Of a stretch of DNA of 64,000 nt, positions 56,645 through 64,000 are shown one piece after another. The stretch is from Marinobacter lutaoensis. Its GTDB lineage: Bacteria; Pseudomonadota; Gammaproteobacteria; Pseudomonadales; Oleiphilaceae. The notes beneath the pieces are model-generated. The model did no database searches. It was not told where the DNA came from and saw only the letters and a program-made list of their open reading frames with translations. The position numbers and the translations under genes are program-made. Where the stretch lies: the NCBI RefSeq assembly GCF_001981305.1, contig NZ_MSCW01000005.1, positions 372,001-436,000 of the forward strand. Reading direction: 5' to 3'. Numbering within the stretch: position 1 is the first letter of the stretch; every line of letters starts with the position of its first letter.

Positions 56645-56776
56645 ATTTGATTTTTCAGGGACTTTCGCTTTTGGCCCTGGTCTTGCTGAGAATATCGTGG
56701 CGGAACCGCCAGTCGGCGGCTCCGCTGAAAATATGCCGAGCTTTGGCCGATGCTCTCAACCGCATCGGCCTTTTTT
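56645..56776 (+). ncRNA. Candidate small RNA, divergent from the ExbBDD-TPR operon
   Basis: On the plus strand, CAGGG (56656-56660) pairs with CCCTG (56675-56679), then a stable hairpin of GCGGA plus CCGCC against GGCGG plus TCCGC spans 56700-56725, and a terminator ends at 56776. No plus-strand gene lies upstream for the terminator to serve, the nearest being far away. The 5' end and promoter are not defined; no clear -35/-10 pair is seen. It may instead be a riboregulatory or antisense element. Confidence 0.4.
56745..56776 (+). terminator. Orphan plus-strand terminator
   Basis: GGCCGATGC (56745-56753), an eight-base loop, GCATCGGCC (56762-56770), then six T residues. On the minus strand no U-tract follows the hairpin, so it does not end the VWA gene transcript. 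Confidence 0.85.
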
Positions 56777-56795
56777 CACCTTTCAGAATAGCCCA

Positions 56796-57974
56796 CTACT
56801 TGCTGAGGTACCGCATAGCCGATTCCAGGCCCTCGAGGGTCAGCGGGTACATATGGTCGCCAACCAGCTGGCGGGTCATCCCGAGCGAGCCGCCACTGCC
56901 CCAGTAGGCTTCCGGCAGAGGGTTAAGCCAGACCACCTTACGGAAATGATCGGTGATGCGCTGGAACCAGGTCGCGCCCGCTTCCTCGTTCCAGTGCTCG
57001 ATTGAGCCGCCGGGATGGGAAATTTCATACGGCGCCATGGTGGCGTCGCCAACGAAGATCACTTTGTAATCCGGGGTGTACTTGTGGAGGATGTCCCAAG
57101 TACTGGTGGTCTCGTTCATGCGGCGGATATTGCTCTTCCACACACTCTCGTAGATGAAATTGTGGAAGTAAAAATACTCCATGTGCTTGAACTCGAGTCG
57201 AGCCGCCGAGAACAGCTCCTCGCAAACCCGGATGTGCGGATCCATGGAGCCGCCGACATCGAAGAAGATCAGCACCTTCACCGCGTTGTGGCGTTCGGGC
57301 ACCAGCTTCAGATCCAGATAACCGGCGTTACGGGCCGTTGAACGGATGGTGTCGTCCAGATCCAGCTGGTCCGCCGCACCCTGTCGGGCGAATTTGCGCA
57401 GACGGCGCAGGGCAACCTTGATGTTGCGGATACCAAGGGTGATGCTGTCGTCCAGGTCCTTGTATTCCCGCTTCTCCCAGACCTTGACCGCCCGGCCCTG
57501 GCGGCCACTTTTCTGGCCGATCCGGAAGCCTTCCGGGTTGTACCCGTTGGCGCCGAATGGCGAGGTGCCACCGGTACCGATCCACTTGTTGCCACCGGCG
57601 TGGCGTTCCTTCTGCTCCTCCAGGCGCTTTTTGAAGGTCTCGATCAGTTCCTCGAGCCCCCCCAGAGAGTCGATCCGGGCCTTTTCCTCCTCACTGAGGT
57701 ACTTCTCGAACTCCGCCCGCAGCCAGTCGTCGGGAATCAGGGCTTGCAGCAGGTCGTCCAGGTGCTCGATTCCCTCGAAGTAAGCCTTGAAGGCCCGGTC
57801 GAACTTGTCAAAATGCCGCTCGTCCTTGACCAGGCAGACACGGGCGAGATAGTAGAACTCCTCCATGTCCGCGAACGCCAGGCGCTTCTGCAGCGCCTCA
57901 AGCAAATCCAGAAACTCGCGCAGACTGGCGGGCACCTTGGCCCGCCGCACTTCGAGGAAGAAATCGATCAGCAT
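56796..57974 (-). CDS. CoxE-like VWA domain protein
   Basis: 392 residues, no signal peptide, cytoplasmic. An N-terminal helical region (LREFLDLLEALQKRLAFAD) is followed by a charged linker and a C-terminal von Willebrand A domain with a metal-ion site motif VLIFFDVGGSMDPHI; the D-x-G-x-S form is kept although the usual DxSxS first Ser is Gly. This architecture is that of CoxE/YehP-like partners of MoxR ATPases, and the MoxR gene directly precedes it (22 bases). Likely a chaperone pair that matures a metalloenzyme or envelope complex; target unknown. Confidence 0.87.
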   Translation of the reverse strand: MLIDFFLEVRRAKVPASLREFLDLLEALQKRLAFADMEEFYYLARVCLVKDERHFDKFDRAFKAYFEGIEHLDDLLQALIPDDWLRAEFEKYLSEEEKARIDSLGGLEELIETFKKRLEEQKERHAGGNKWIGTGGTSPFGANGYNPEGFRIGQKSGRQGRAVKVWEKREYKDLDDSITLGIRNIKVALRRLRKFARQGAADQLDLDDTIRSTARNAGYLDLKLVPERHNAVKVLIFFDVGGSMDPHIRVCEELFSAARLEFKHMEYFYFHNFIYESVWKSNIRRMNETTSTWDILHKYTPDYKVIFVGDATMAPYEISHPGGSIEHWNEEAGATWFQRITDHFRKVVWLNPLPEAYWGSGGSLGMTRQLVGDHMYPLTLEGLESAMRYLSK

Positions 57975-57996
57975 AGCTTGGCGCCCCAGGCCCGGA

Positions 57997-58839
57997 TCAG
58001 CTGCGACGGCGGGCCATGAAGGCCAGCTTCTGCAACAGGTGCACGTCCTGCTCGTTCTTCACCAGCGCGCCGTACAGCGGCGGCAGCGCCGAGCTGCTGT
58101 CCTTTTCCTGCAGTGCCTTGGCGGACAGCTCGTCGGCCATCAGCAGCTTCAGCCAGTCGATCAGTTCGGAGGTGGACGGTTTCTTCTTCAAGCCGGGGAC
58201 CTTGCGCACGTCGAAGAACACCTCCAGGGCATCCCGGACCACCTCCTGTTGCAGGTTCGGGAAATGAACGTCGACGATGCTCTTCATGGTCTCGTGATCG
58301 GGGAAGCTGATGTAGTGGAAGAAACAACGGCGCAGGAAGGCATCCGGCAGTTCTTTTTCGTTATTGCTGGTGATGACGACGATGGGCCGGTGCTTGGCGC
58401 GGATGGTTTGCTGGGTTTCATACACGAAGAACTCCATCCGGTCCAGCTCCAGCAGCAGGTCGTTGGGGAACTCGATGTCGGCCTTGTCGATCTCGTCGAT
58501 CAGCAGCACCACTGGCTCGTCCGACTCGAACGCTTCCCAGAGTTTGCCCTTAACGATGTAATTGCGAATGTCCTTGACCTTTTCATCGCCCAGCTGGGAA
58601 TCCCGCAGGCGGGACACCGCGTCGTACTCGTACAGCCCCTGCTGCGCCTTGGTGGTGGACTTGATGTGCCAGGAGATGAGCCTCATGCCGAGGGCGGCGG
58701 CCATTTCCTCCGCCAGCAGGGTCTTGCCGGTTCCGGGCTCCCCCTTGATCAGCAGCGGCCGCTGCAGTGCAATCGCCGCGTTGACCGCCATCTGCAGGTC
58801 ATCGGTGGCTACGTATTTGTCGGTGCCAGTAAACTTCAT
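57997..58839 (-). CDS. MoxR-family AAA+ ATPase
   Basis: 280 residues. Walker A GEPGTGKTLLAEE (about 33-40), Walker B VVLLIDEIDKADIEF, sensor ITSNNEKELPDAFLRRC with arginine finger. MoxR ATPases act with VWA proteins as chaperones. The start ATG (58839) follows the VWA-membrane protein stop by four bases and precedes the CoxE-like gene. The frame is open upstream but the extension is low-complexity and overlaps the previous gene. Confidence 0.94.
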   Translation of the reverse strand: MKFTGTDKYVATDDLQMAVNAAIALQRPLLIKGEPGTGKTLLAEEMAAALGMRLISWHIKSTTKAQQGLYEYDAVSRLRDSQLGDEKVKDIRNYIVKGKLWEAFESDEPVVLLIDEIDKADIEFPNDLLLELDRMEFFVYETQQTIRAKHRPIVVITSNNEKELPDAFLRRCFFHYISFPDHETMKSIVDVHFPNLQQEVVRDALEVFFDVRKVPGLKKKPSTSELIDWLKLLMADELSAKALQEKDSSSALPPLYGALVKNEQDVHLLQKLAFMARRRS

Positions 58840-58843
58840 GATC

Positions 58844-60796
58844 TCATTCCTGCGGATTGTTCTTTGGTTTCTCGTCGTCGGCCCCGGAGGTCCGTGTCCC
58901 CTCGTCGTCCGGCGCCTCGTCCTCATCGTATCCGGGCAGGTCGTCGAACTCGGACAGGTCGAAATCCTCCAGGCCGAACTCCTCGTCTTCCTCCGGTTCC
59001 GGCTCAGGCTCGGCATCCGGTTCGGTCTCCGGCGCCACCACTTCGTCGGCCACCGGAATCGTGTCTTCCGCCACAGCCTCCTCGGGCGCCGCAGTCTGGC
59101 TGTCTGTCGGTTCCGGTTCGGCAACGTCCGTCACCTCCGGGATGACCTCGGGCTCCGGTTCAGGTTCTTCGGCCCGTTCCGGGGCCGGGACCTCCGCCGC
59201 ATCGGCCACCGGCGACCGGGAGGCCGTCTCCGTTGCCCGCCCCCGCCGGCGCAGGAGAACCACCAGCACGCCCGCAACGACCAGAACGCCGGCTCCCCCA
59301 GCGGCGAGCCACGGCAACCAAGCAGTCAGGCCCGGTTCCTCTGCATTGCCCGGGTGTTCCGGAGCCGGCGCGGCCACCTCCGGGAGTGGCTCCGGTTCCG
59401 GCGGCGTCGCGTTTTCCACGTCCGCCACGTCGATGGGCGCAGGAATCGCCGCTTTGGGTGCCGGAACCGGCGGCGACGGCTCCGGGAGGTTCCCGGCCAC
59501 CGGCGCCCCAGCGCCGACGTCAGTCACTGCCTCCGGTACCCGATACTCGAGCAGGCCGGTGAACTTGCGGGCGAAGGTGCGGCCATCCGCGACCACTTCC
59601 ACTTGGTAACGCCCGGGTTCCGGGAGCTGGGTAATCCGGTCATGGTAGACGCCGTCGGCCGGTACCGTCTCGGGCGACAGCATCTTGGTGCCCCTGCGAC
59701 CGTCCTCGGACACCAGGGTCAGGCTGACGCTCACCACCTGAAGGAAGTCCGGATTGGTGATCTTCTCTTCGCCTTCGAAAAACGCCACCTCGATGTCTAC
59801 CGGCTGCTCCGCCGTGAAGCTGGGCGGCAGGTCGGCCACCCTCATGTTCAGGTCACTGACCACGGTGACCCGACTGCCTTCGCCCAGGGTGCCGTCGATC
59901 TGCCAACGACCGGCCTGTGGCCCGGTCACGGTCACCAGGTCATAACCGGCCTCCCGCACCCAGCGGACGTTGTCCGGGTGCTGGTCCAGCGCCATCGTGG
60001 TCTGATCCGGCCGGACCAGAGACAACTGCCGGGACGCAGAAGTTTCCGACTCGCCCCAAAAGATCAGCGCGGTGAACTCACGGACGCCGGAGTCGACCAG
60101 AAAGCCGTCGTTTTCAATAGGGATCTGGGGTTGAGGGGCCGCAGTGTTCAGGGCTTCCAGAAAGGCGCGGTTGAGCGCCTCGGCGTCCTTGGCAATATGG
60201 AAACTGCCACCGGAGGCCGTGGCCAGGCGCCGGAGAAAGTCGGCATCGGCCTGGTCGGACAGGGCGACGGGGTGGAAGGTGGCACCGCGGGCGACCAAGT
60301 CTGGCACCAGGGTCTCCAGAATTCGCTGTTCTTCGGCCTGGTTCGCCGCCGGGTCGTCGGCAATGTCCACCCGGCCGTCCGTCAGCAGGATGAAATGGGT
60401 ATTGTCCAGACGACCGCCGGTGTAGTAATCGTCGCTGGCCACCTCAATCGCACCCCCCAGGTTGGTGCGCAGCGCCACCGAGTTGATCTGGCCGGAACGT
60501 TCGATGGCCAGCTGGCGCCAGGCCTCAGTGACCTGGCGATGGGGTACCAGCATGTTGACATACTGGCCGAAGGTCCAAAGCCCGGCGGTGTCGCCGTCGG
60601 GCAGCAGGCGCGCCAGCAGACGCACCGCCGGCCGCCTCAGGTTGTCGGGGTCGGTCTGTTTCATTGAACCGGAGATGTCGACAATCATCCGGATATCCGA
60701 CCGTTCCGGCACCGCCACCGGCTCACCGGCCTTCGCCAGGGTGGCCAGGGTCAGGAAGAGCCAGAGCGGGTACCCCCGCGACAGGACGAACCGCAT
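58844..60796 (-). CDS. Membrane-anchored VWA protein with acidic tail
   Basis: 650 residues. Signal peptide (LWLFLTLATLAKA), a VWA domain (about 32-205) with the full metal-ion motif MIVDISGSMKQ and FILLTDGRVD, a beta-rich periplasmic region, a Pro-rich linker, one membrane helix (LAAGGAGVLVVAGVLVVLL, about 517-536), then a very acidic cytoplasmic tail of about 110 residues. The tail resembles the acidic part of FimV in composition. Overlaps the gene before it by one base. With MoxR and CoxE-like proteins it forms a MoxR-VWA module; function unknown. Confidence 0.87.
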   Translation of the reverse strand: MRFVLSRGYPLWLFLTLATLAKAGEPVAVPERSDIRMIVDISGSMKQTDPDNLRRPAVRLLARLLPDGDTAGLWTFGQYVNMLVPHRQVTEAWRQLAIERSGQINSVALRTNLGGAIEVASDDYYTGGRLDNTHFILLTDGRVDIADDPAANQAEEQRILETLVPDLVARGATFHPVALSDQADADFLRRLATASGGSFHIAKDAEALNRAFLEALNTAAPQPQIPIENDGFLVDSGVREFTALIFWGESETSASRQLSLVRPDQTTMALDQHPDNVRWVREAGYDLVTVTGPQAGRWQIDGTLGEGSRVTVVSDLNMRVADLPPSFTAEQPVDIEVAFFEGEEKITNPDFLQVVSVSLTLVSEDGRRGTKMLSPETVPADGVYHDRITQLPEPGRYQVEVVADGRTFARKFTGLLEYRVPEAVTDVGAGAPVAGNLPEPSPPVPAPKAAIPAPIDVADVENATPPEPEPLPEVAAPAPEHPGNAEEPGLTAWLPWLAAGGAGVLVVAGVLVVLLRRRGRATETASRSPVADAAEVPAPERAEEPEPEPEVIPEVTDVAEPEPTDSQTAAPEEAVAEDTIPVADEVVAPETEPDAEPEPEPEEDEEFGLEDFDLSEFDDLPGYDEDEAPDDEGTRTSGADDEKPKNNPQE

Positions 60797-61140
60797 CAGC
60801 GCCGCACCAGCCGGTAACGCACCAGATCCAGAACCCAGACCAGGAGCATGACCAGTCCCGCGATGGCGAAGTTGAAGAAGGCACGGCTGGCCTCCGCCAG
60901 GTCGCCCAGGACCATTTCATAGCCACCGAACAGCCAAGCGGGCATCCACCAGCCGTGGACATCCGGCGACTCGACGGGCGTCAGCAGCAAGACCACCAGC
61001 GCCGCCAGCAGCAAGGTGCGCACGCCGTACACCGGAATCCACCGGAACAGCAATTTCATCATGTAGAAAAACACTACGAAGGCAACGACATAGGCGGTCC
61101 AGAATATGCCGTAGGCCAGTTGTGTATCCGCATCGATCAT
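60796..61140 (-). CDS. Small membrane protein of the MoxR-VWA module
   Basis: 114 residues with three predicted membrane helices (FWTAYVVAFVVFFYMMKLLF, VRTLLLAALVVLLLTPV, FFNFAIAGLVMLLVWVLDLV). Not recognised. ATG at 61140 overlaps the ycgN stop by four bases, and its own stop overlaps the VWA-membrane gene, so translation is coupled on both sides. Probably a membrane partner of the VWA protein. Confidence 0.8.
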   Translation of the reverse strand: MIDADTQLAYGIFWTAYVVAFVVFFYMMKLLFRWIPVYGVRTLLLAALVVLLLTPVESPDVHGWWMPAWLFGGYEMVLGDLAEASRAFFNFAIAGLVMLLVWVLDLVRYRLVRR

Positions 61141-61586
61141 GACAATACCCAATGAATGATGTGTTCCTCCCACTGCGCCTCGGGCACCGCATCCTCCGAC
61201 ACCGTGCGCCCCCGGACCGAGACCCCGGCCCGGTGGACGGAGTCCGGATCGCCACTGCGCAAGGGATGCCAGTCCGGCAACGGTCGGCCCTCCGCCAGGG
61301 TGCGATAGGCGCAGGTGTAAGGCAGCCAGTGGTAGTCGCCAACGGTGTCCGGCGTCAGCGTCGTACAGCCTGGCACATGCCGCGTTCGCTCCGGGTAAAC
61401 GGTGCAGCGACACGTGTCCGCATTCATAAACCGGCACGCCAGGTCGGTATGGTAAACCTCGCCGGTGTCGGCATCCTCCAGCTTGTTCAGGCAGCAGAGT
61501 CCACAGCCGTCACACAACGATTCCCATTCCGCCGCTGTCATCTCGTGCAAGCGCTTGCGCTGCCAGAACGGGATCTGGGCGATCAT
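61137..61586 (-). CDS. ycgN: UPF0260 protein YcgN
   Basis: 149 residues, Cys-rich CxxCxxCC family. MTAAEWESLCDGCGLCCLNKL and ACRFMNADTCRCTVYPER show the conserved cysteines that may bind a metal or cluster. Molecular role unknown. ATG overlaps the ycgL stop (ATGA). The ycgL-ycgN pair following rnd is as in many gammaproteobacteria. Confidence 0.94.
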   Translation of the reverse strand: MIAQIPFWQRKRLHEMTAAEWESLCDGCGLCCLNKLEDADTGEVYHTDLACRFMNADTCRCTVYPERTRHVPGCTTLTPDTVGDYHWLPYTCAYRTLAEGRPLPDWHPLRSGDPDSVHRAGVSVRGRTVSEDAVPEAQWEEHIIHWVLS

Positions 61587-61876
61587 CGCCGGTGCTGCTC
61601 CAGTTTGCGCTTGAATTCCACGATGTAGCTCTCGGGTTCTTCCGGCAACTGCAGGTAGAACCCCTTGTCGTCGATCGCCGCCAGCACCTGGGCGCCGGTG
61701 GTGCGTGCCAGTTTCCGTTCGGGGGTGAGCAGCAAATCCATGCTGTGCACCGGAGTTCCGAACAGCGCCCGCAGAGCATCTGGCAATTCCTCCCAGCGCT
61801 GGCCCCGGCGGGTGAAGATGTAGGTGTCCGGCTTTCGGCTGCTGCGGAACACAGAGACAAACTCACGCTGGCTCAT
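61583..61876 (-). CDS. ycgL: YcgL domain protein
   Basis: 97-residue YcgL family protein of unknown function. VSVFRSSRKPDTYIFTRRG at the N-terminus and the central PVHSMDLLLTPERKLAR are typical. It overlaps the rnd stop by four bases, so it is translated together with RNase D. The frame is open 19 codons upstream but the family begins here. Confidence 0.92.
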   Translation of the reverse strand: MSQREFVSVFRSSRKPDTYIFTRRGQRWEELPDALRALFGTPVHSMDLLLTPERKLARTTGAQVLAAIDDKGFYLQLPEEPESYIVEFKRKLEQHRR

Positions 61877-63024
61877 AGGCTCAGTATTTCCTCGATTTCC
61901 CGCTTGACCGGGGCCAGCAACGCCGCCCGCCACCCCTGAAAAAAAGCGTTGCGCTCCAGGTCCCGATCCCGCATCAGTTGCTCAAGTCGTTTTCTGGGTG
62001 CAAGCAGTTCCACTGGAATATCAAAGGCTTCAGCTTGCTTTTTGAAGATATTTCTCAATTTTTTGTAGTGTTCCTGACGCTCCCTGGGCAGCGGAGGCGG
62101 TATCAACTCCAAGCTCTGATTATCAGTATCGTAGGCGTCGCGGACAAGCGCCAACAGGGCCTCGCCGTAGCGGCGGACGGTGCCGGGAGACAAACCGTGC
62201 ACCTGGCGCAGCTCCCGGTGGCTACCGGGCAGGCGCTCCGCCATCTCGATCAGCGCGGCATCCGCGACGACCCGATTTCGGGGCATATCCCGACGCCGGC
62301 ACTCCAGCTCGCGCCAGCGGACCAGAGCCTGCAGCACCGCCTGCTGGCGCGGCTTGAGAGTCCAGCCACCCCGCAGTTTCTGATAATGGGTGTCGGGATT
62401 TTCCTGATCGTGCAGTTCCTCGGCGAAACGTTCGGACTCCTCCGCCATCGCCACTTCCAGCCCCCGCTCGCGCAGAACGCCCAGCACCCAGTGGTACATG
62501 GGCTCTAGAAAACGGACATCGTCCAGCGCATAGCGCTGCTGGGCATCGGACAGTGGACGAGCCAGCCAGTCCGACCGGGTGGCGGATTTGTCCAGGGTTT
62601 CACCAAACAGGGTTTCCACCAAGCGGGCGTAGCCCAGGGAAAAACCGGCACCGGCCAACGCCGCACCCAGCTGCAGATCGACGACACCCCGCAGCCGAAC
62701 CCCCAGCCAGTGTCGAAACAGTTCCAGATCCTCACTCATGGCATACAGCAGCTTGGGCACGGCAGGGTCGGCCAGCACCGACCGGAACCGGCTGGAGGCC
62801 TCGGCGACCGAAGGCTCCACCAGGCACAGATCCGGCCCGAGACCAAGCTGCACCAGCCCGGGAATGGGATGGAAGGTATTGATCCGCTCGAATTCGGTAT
62901 CTAGGGCCAGGGGGTGGTCGTGGGAGGCGGACGCCAGCCATCGGTCGAGCGCCTCCGGGGTTGCGAGCCAATGCACGGTGTCCGGCGCGGCGGGCGCCAC
63001 AAGGGTCTGTGGTGGAACAGTCAT
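61873..63024 (-). CDS. rnd: Ribonuclease D
   Basis: 383-residue 3'-5' exoribonuclease trimming tRNA precursors. DEDDy motifs are seen in ALDTEFERINTF (exo I), YAMSEDLELFRHW (exo II) and QRYALDDVRFLEPMY (exo III with Tyr). A helicase-and-RNase D C-terminal (HRDC) domain follows (about 210-295). ATG at 63024, 16 bases after recR. Leads the rnd-ycgL-ycgN run that continues into the MoxR-VWA genes. Confidence 0.96.
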   Translation of the reverse strand: MTVPPQTLVAPAAPDTVHWLATPEALDRWLASASHDHPLALDTEFERINTFHPIPGLVQLGLGPDLCLVEPSVAEASSRFRSVLADPAVPKLLYAMSEDLELFRHWLGVRLRGVVDLQLGAALAGAGFSLGYARLVETLFGETLDKSATRSDWLARPLSDAQQRYALDDVRFLEPMYHWVLGVLRERGLEVAMAEESERFAEELHDQENPDTHYQKLRGGWTLKPRQQAVLQALVRWRELECRRRDMPRNRVVADAALIEMAERLPGSHRELRQVHGLSPGTVRRYGEALLALVRDAYDTDNQSLELIPPPLPRERQEHYKKLRNIFKKQAEAFDIPVELLAPRKRLEQLMRDRDLERNAFFQGWRAALLAPVKREIEEILSL

Positions 63025-63040
63025 GGAAGTATCCGGATCC

Positions 63041-63643
63041 CTATTCGGAGAGAGGTTTGCGTCCTCGGAACGCGTGAGTCAGCGTGAACCCGTCAACATA
63101 GCCCAGTTCCCCCCCCACGGGAATGCCATGGGCCAGCCGGGTGATCAAGACATTCTCACCGTCGAGGCGATCGGCGATGTAATGGGCGGTGGCCTCCCCC
63201 TCGACGGTGGGGTTGGTGGCGAGGATCAATTCGCTCACGCCCTCCTCCCGCACCCGCTTGAGCAGGCGCTCGATACCGATTTCCTCGGGCCCGACTCCGT
63301 CAATGGGTGACAGGTGACCCATGAGCACGAAGTAGCCGCCCTTGTAATCCCCCGCCTGCTCGATTGCCAGCAAGTCCGAAGGGCTTTCCACCACGCACAA
63401 CAGGCCATTCCGCCGGTTCGGATCCTGACAGATGCTGCACAGGTCGCTGTCGGCAAAATTCTGGCAGGACTGACAGCGACGGACCCCGGTCATGGCCTGA
63501 CTCAAGGCCTCGGCCAGGCGGGTGCCGCCCGAACGGCCCCGCTCCAGCAGGTGGAACGCCATGCGCTGGGCCGTTTTCTGGCCCACCCCGGGCAGGCAGC
63601 GCAGGGCCTCGACCAATTCATCAACCAGTGGACTGAAAGCCAT
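63041..63643 (-). CDS. recR: Recombination mediator RecR
   Basis: 200 residues. Helix-hairpin-helix [17 protein letters not shown], zinc finger [16 protein letters not shown], and a Toprim domain [12 protein letters not shown]. Works with RecO and RecF to load RecA. ATG at 63643 chosen over an in-frame TTG one codon earlier; GAGG stands a few bases upstream. Follows ybaB by 33 bases, the standard dnaX-ybaB-recR order. Confidence 0.97.
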   Translation of the reverse strand: MAFSPLVDELVEALRCLPGVGQKTAQRMAFHLLERGRSGGTRLAEALSQAMTGVRRCQSCQNFADSDLCSICQDPNRRNGLLCVVESPSDLLAIEQAGDYKGGYFVLMGHLSPIDGVGPEEIGIERLLKRVREEGVSELILATNPTVEGEATAHYIADRLDGENVLITRLAHGIPVGGELGYVDGFTLTHAFRGRKPLSE

Positions 63644-63676
63644 CAATAACCTCGTGACGGGGGTGGCGCGGTGGGC

Positions 63677-64000
63677 TCAGAACGGCATCTTGAAACCGGG
63701 GGGCATGCCCATCCCGGACATCAGGCCGGACATTTTTTCCTTCTGGCTGGCCTCGATCCGGCGCACCGCATCGTTGACGGCGGCGGCCAGCAGATCCTCG
63801 AGGATTTCTTTATCCTCGGACAGCAGCGAGGGGTCGATCTCCACTTTGCGCACGTCATGACGGCCGTTCATGGTCACCTTGACCAAGCCGGCACCGGACT
63901 CGCCAATGACCTCGGCCCGGGCAAACTCTTCCTGGGCCTTCTGCATTTCTTCCTGCATTTTCTGGGCTTTCTTCATCAACTCGCCCATGTTCGGAATCAT
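63677..64000 (-). CDS. ybaB: YbaB/EbfC nucleoid-associated protein
   Basis: 107-residue DNA-binding nucleoid protein. [19 protein letters not shown] is the family N-terminal helix, and GHVKV-like [18 protein letters not shown] the core sheet. The ATG at 63998-64000 is the last codon of the window and fits the family start, so the gene is probably complete; dnaX should lie just outside. The C-terminal Met/Gly-rich tail is usual. Confidence 0.94.
   Translation of the reverse strand: MIPNMGELMKKAQKMQEEMQKAQEEFARAEVIGESGAGLVKVTMNGRHDVRKVEIDPSLLSEDKEILEDLLAAAVNDAVRRIEASQKEKMSGLMSGMGMPPGFKMPF

Larger units (their letters stand above)
56465..56795. other. 331-base intergenic region between the ExbBDD-TPR operon and the VWA gene
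   Basis: No protein gene is convincing. It holds the leader of the nine-gene operon (minus strand) and, on the plus strand, two hairpins plus a terminator that suggest a small RNA. Its middle is AT-rich compared with the neighbours. Confidence 0.6.

Noticed and set aside
56605..56907. Plus-strand frame beginning MTGQRQ with a hydrophobic stretch
   Set aside because: It runs through the terminator hairpin and into the antisense of the CoxE-like gene, so it is not a credible protein; the region is better explained by a small RNA.

Overview
The window reads as a chromosomal segment of a marine gammaproteobacterium close to Marinobacter. The basis is gene content and order (leuC-leuD-leuB-asd-fimV-truA-trpF-trpB-trpA, prmB-aroC-MFS, exeA-gspB, ybaB-recR-rnd-ycgL-ycgN, a FadD/PhaJ4 pair) together with high GC; the assignment is inference from recall, not a database search. 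No tRNA, rRNA, insertion sequence, prophage or CRISPR array was seen. Most genes are on the minus strand, in tightly packed and often translationally coupled operons.

Region by region. 1-11.4 kb: tryptophan genes (trpA cut by the window edge, trpB, trpF), truA, the polar hub protein FimV, then asd, leuB, leuD and leuC, with a divergent LysR regulator that probably controls leuC. 12.3-15.5 kb: prmB-aroC-MFS transporter; the transporter apparently starts at a rare ATT codon. 15.6-23.1 kb: a patatin-like protein, a DUF4892-like secreted protein, an alpha/beta hydrolase, PilZ, HolB, a TgpA-like transglutaminase and a DUF58 protein. 23.3-25.6 kb: three unfamiliar secreted proteins. 25.8-29.7 kb: pabB, thrH, cysH and cysB. 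30-32.7 kb: a large MalT/AlkS-type LuxR regulator. 32.9-37.5 kb: dinG, gspB and exeA. 37.6-41.5 kb: a DUF3336 patatin, an MlaA-family protein, a thioesterase and a FabH-like synthase. 41.6-48 kb: hrpA, a long-chain acyl-CoA ligase and an R-specific enoyl-CoA hydratase.

48-61.1 kb is the most interesting part. Nine minus-strand genes (48016-56464) encode a TonB/AgmX-like protein, two ExbD/TolR proteins, one ExbB/TolQ protein, a small secreted protein, a TPR lipoprotein, two large TPR proteins and a secreted unknown. One motor channel subunit, two TolR-type subunits, an AgmX-type C-terminal domain and several periplasmic TPR proteins match the core layout of the Agl-Glt gliding/Nfs machinery of Myxococcus. 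The first ExbD has Asn where the proton-conducting Asp is expected; the second keeps Asp. Directly upstream lies a MoxR ATPase module with two von Willebrand A (VWA) proteins, and between the two blocks sits a plus-strand terminator with an adjacent hairpin that looks like an unannotated small RNA.

61.1-64 kb: ycgN, ycgL, rnd, recR and ybaB, ordinary housekeeping genes. Starts were set by Shine-Dalgarno matches and family lengths; several genes use GTG or TTG.
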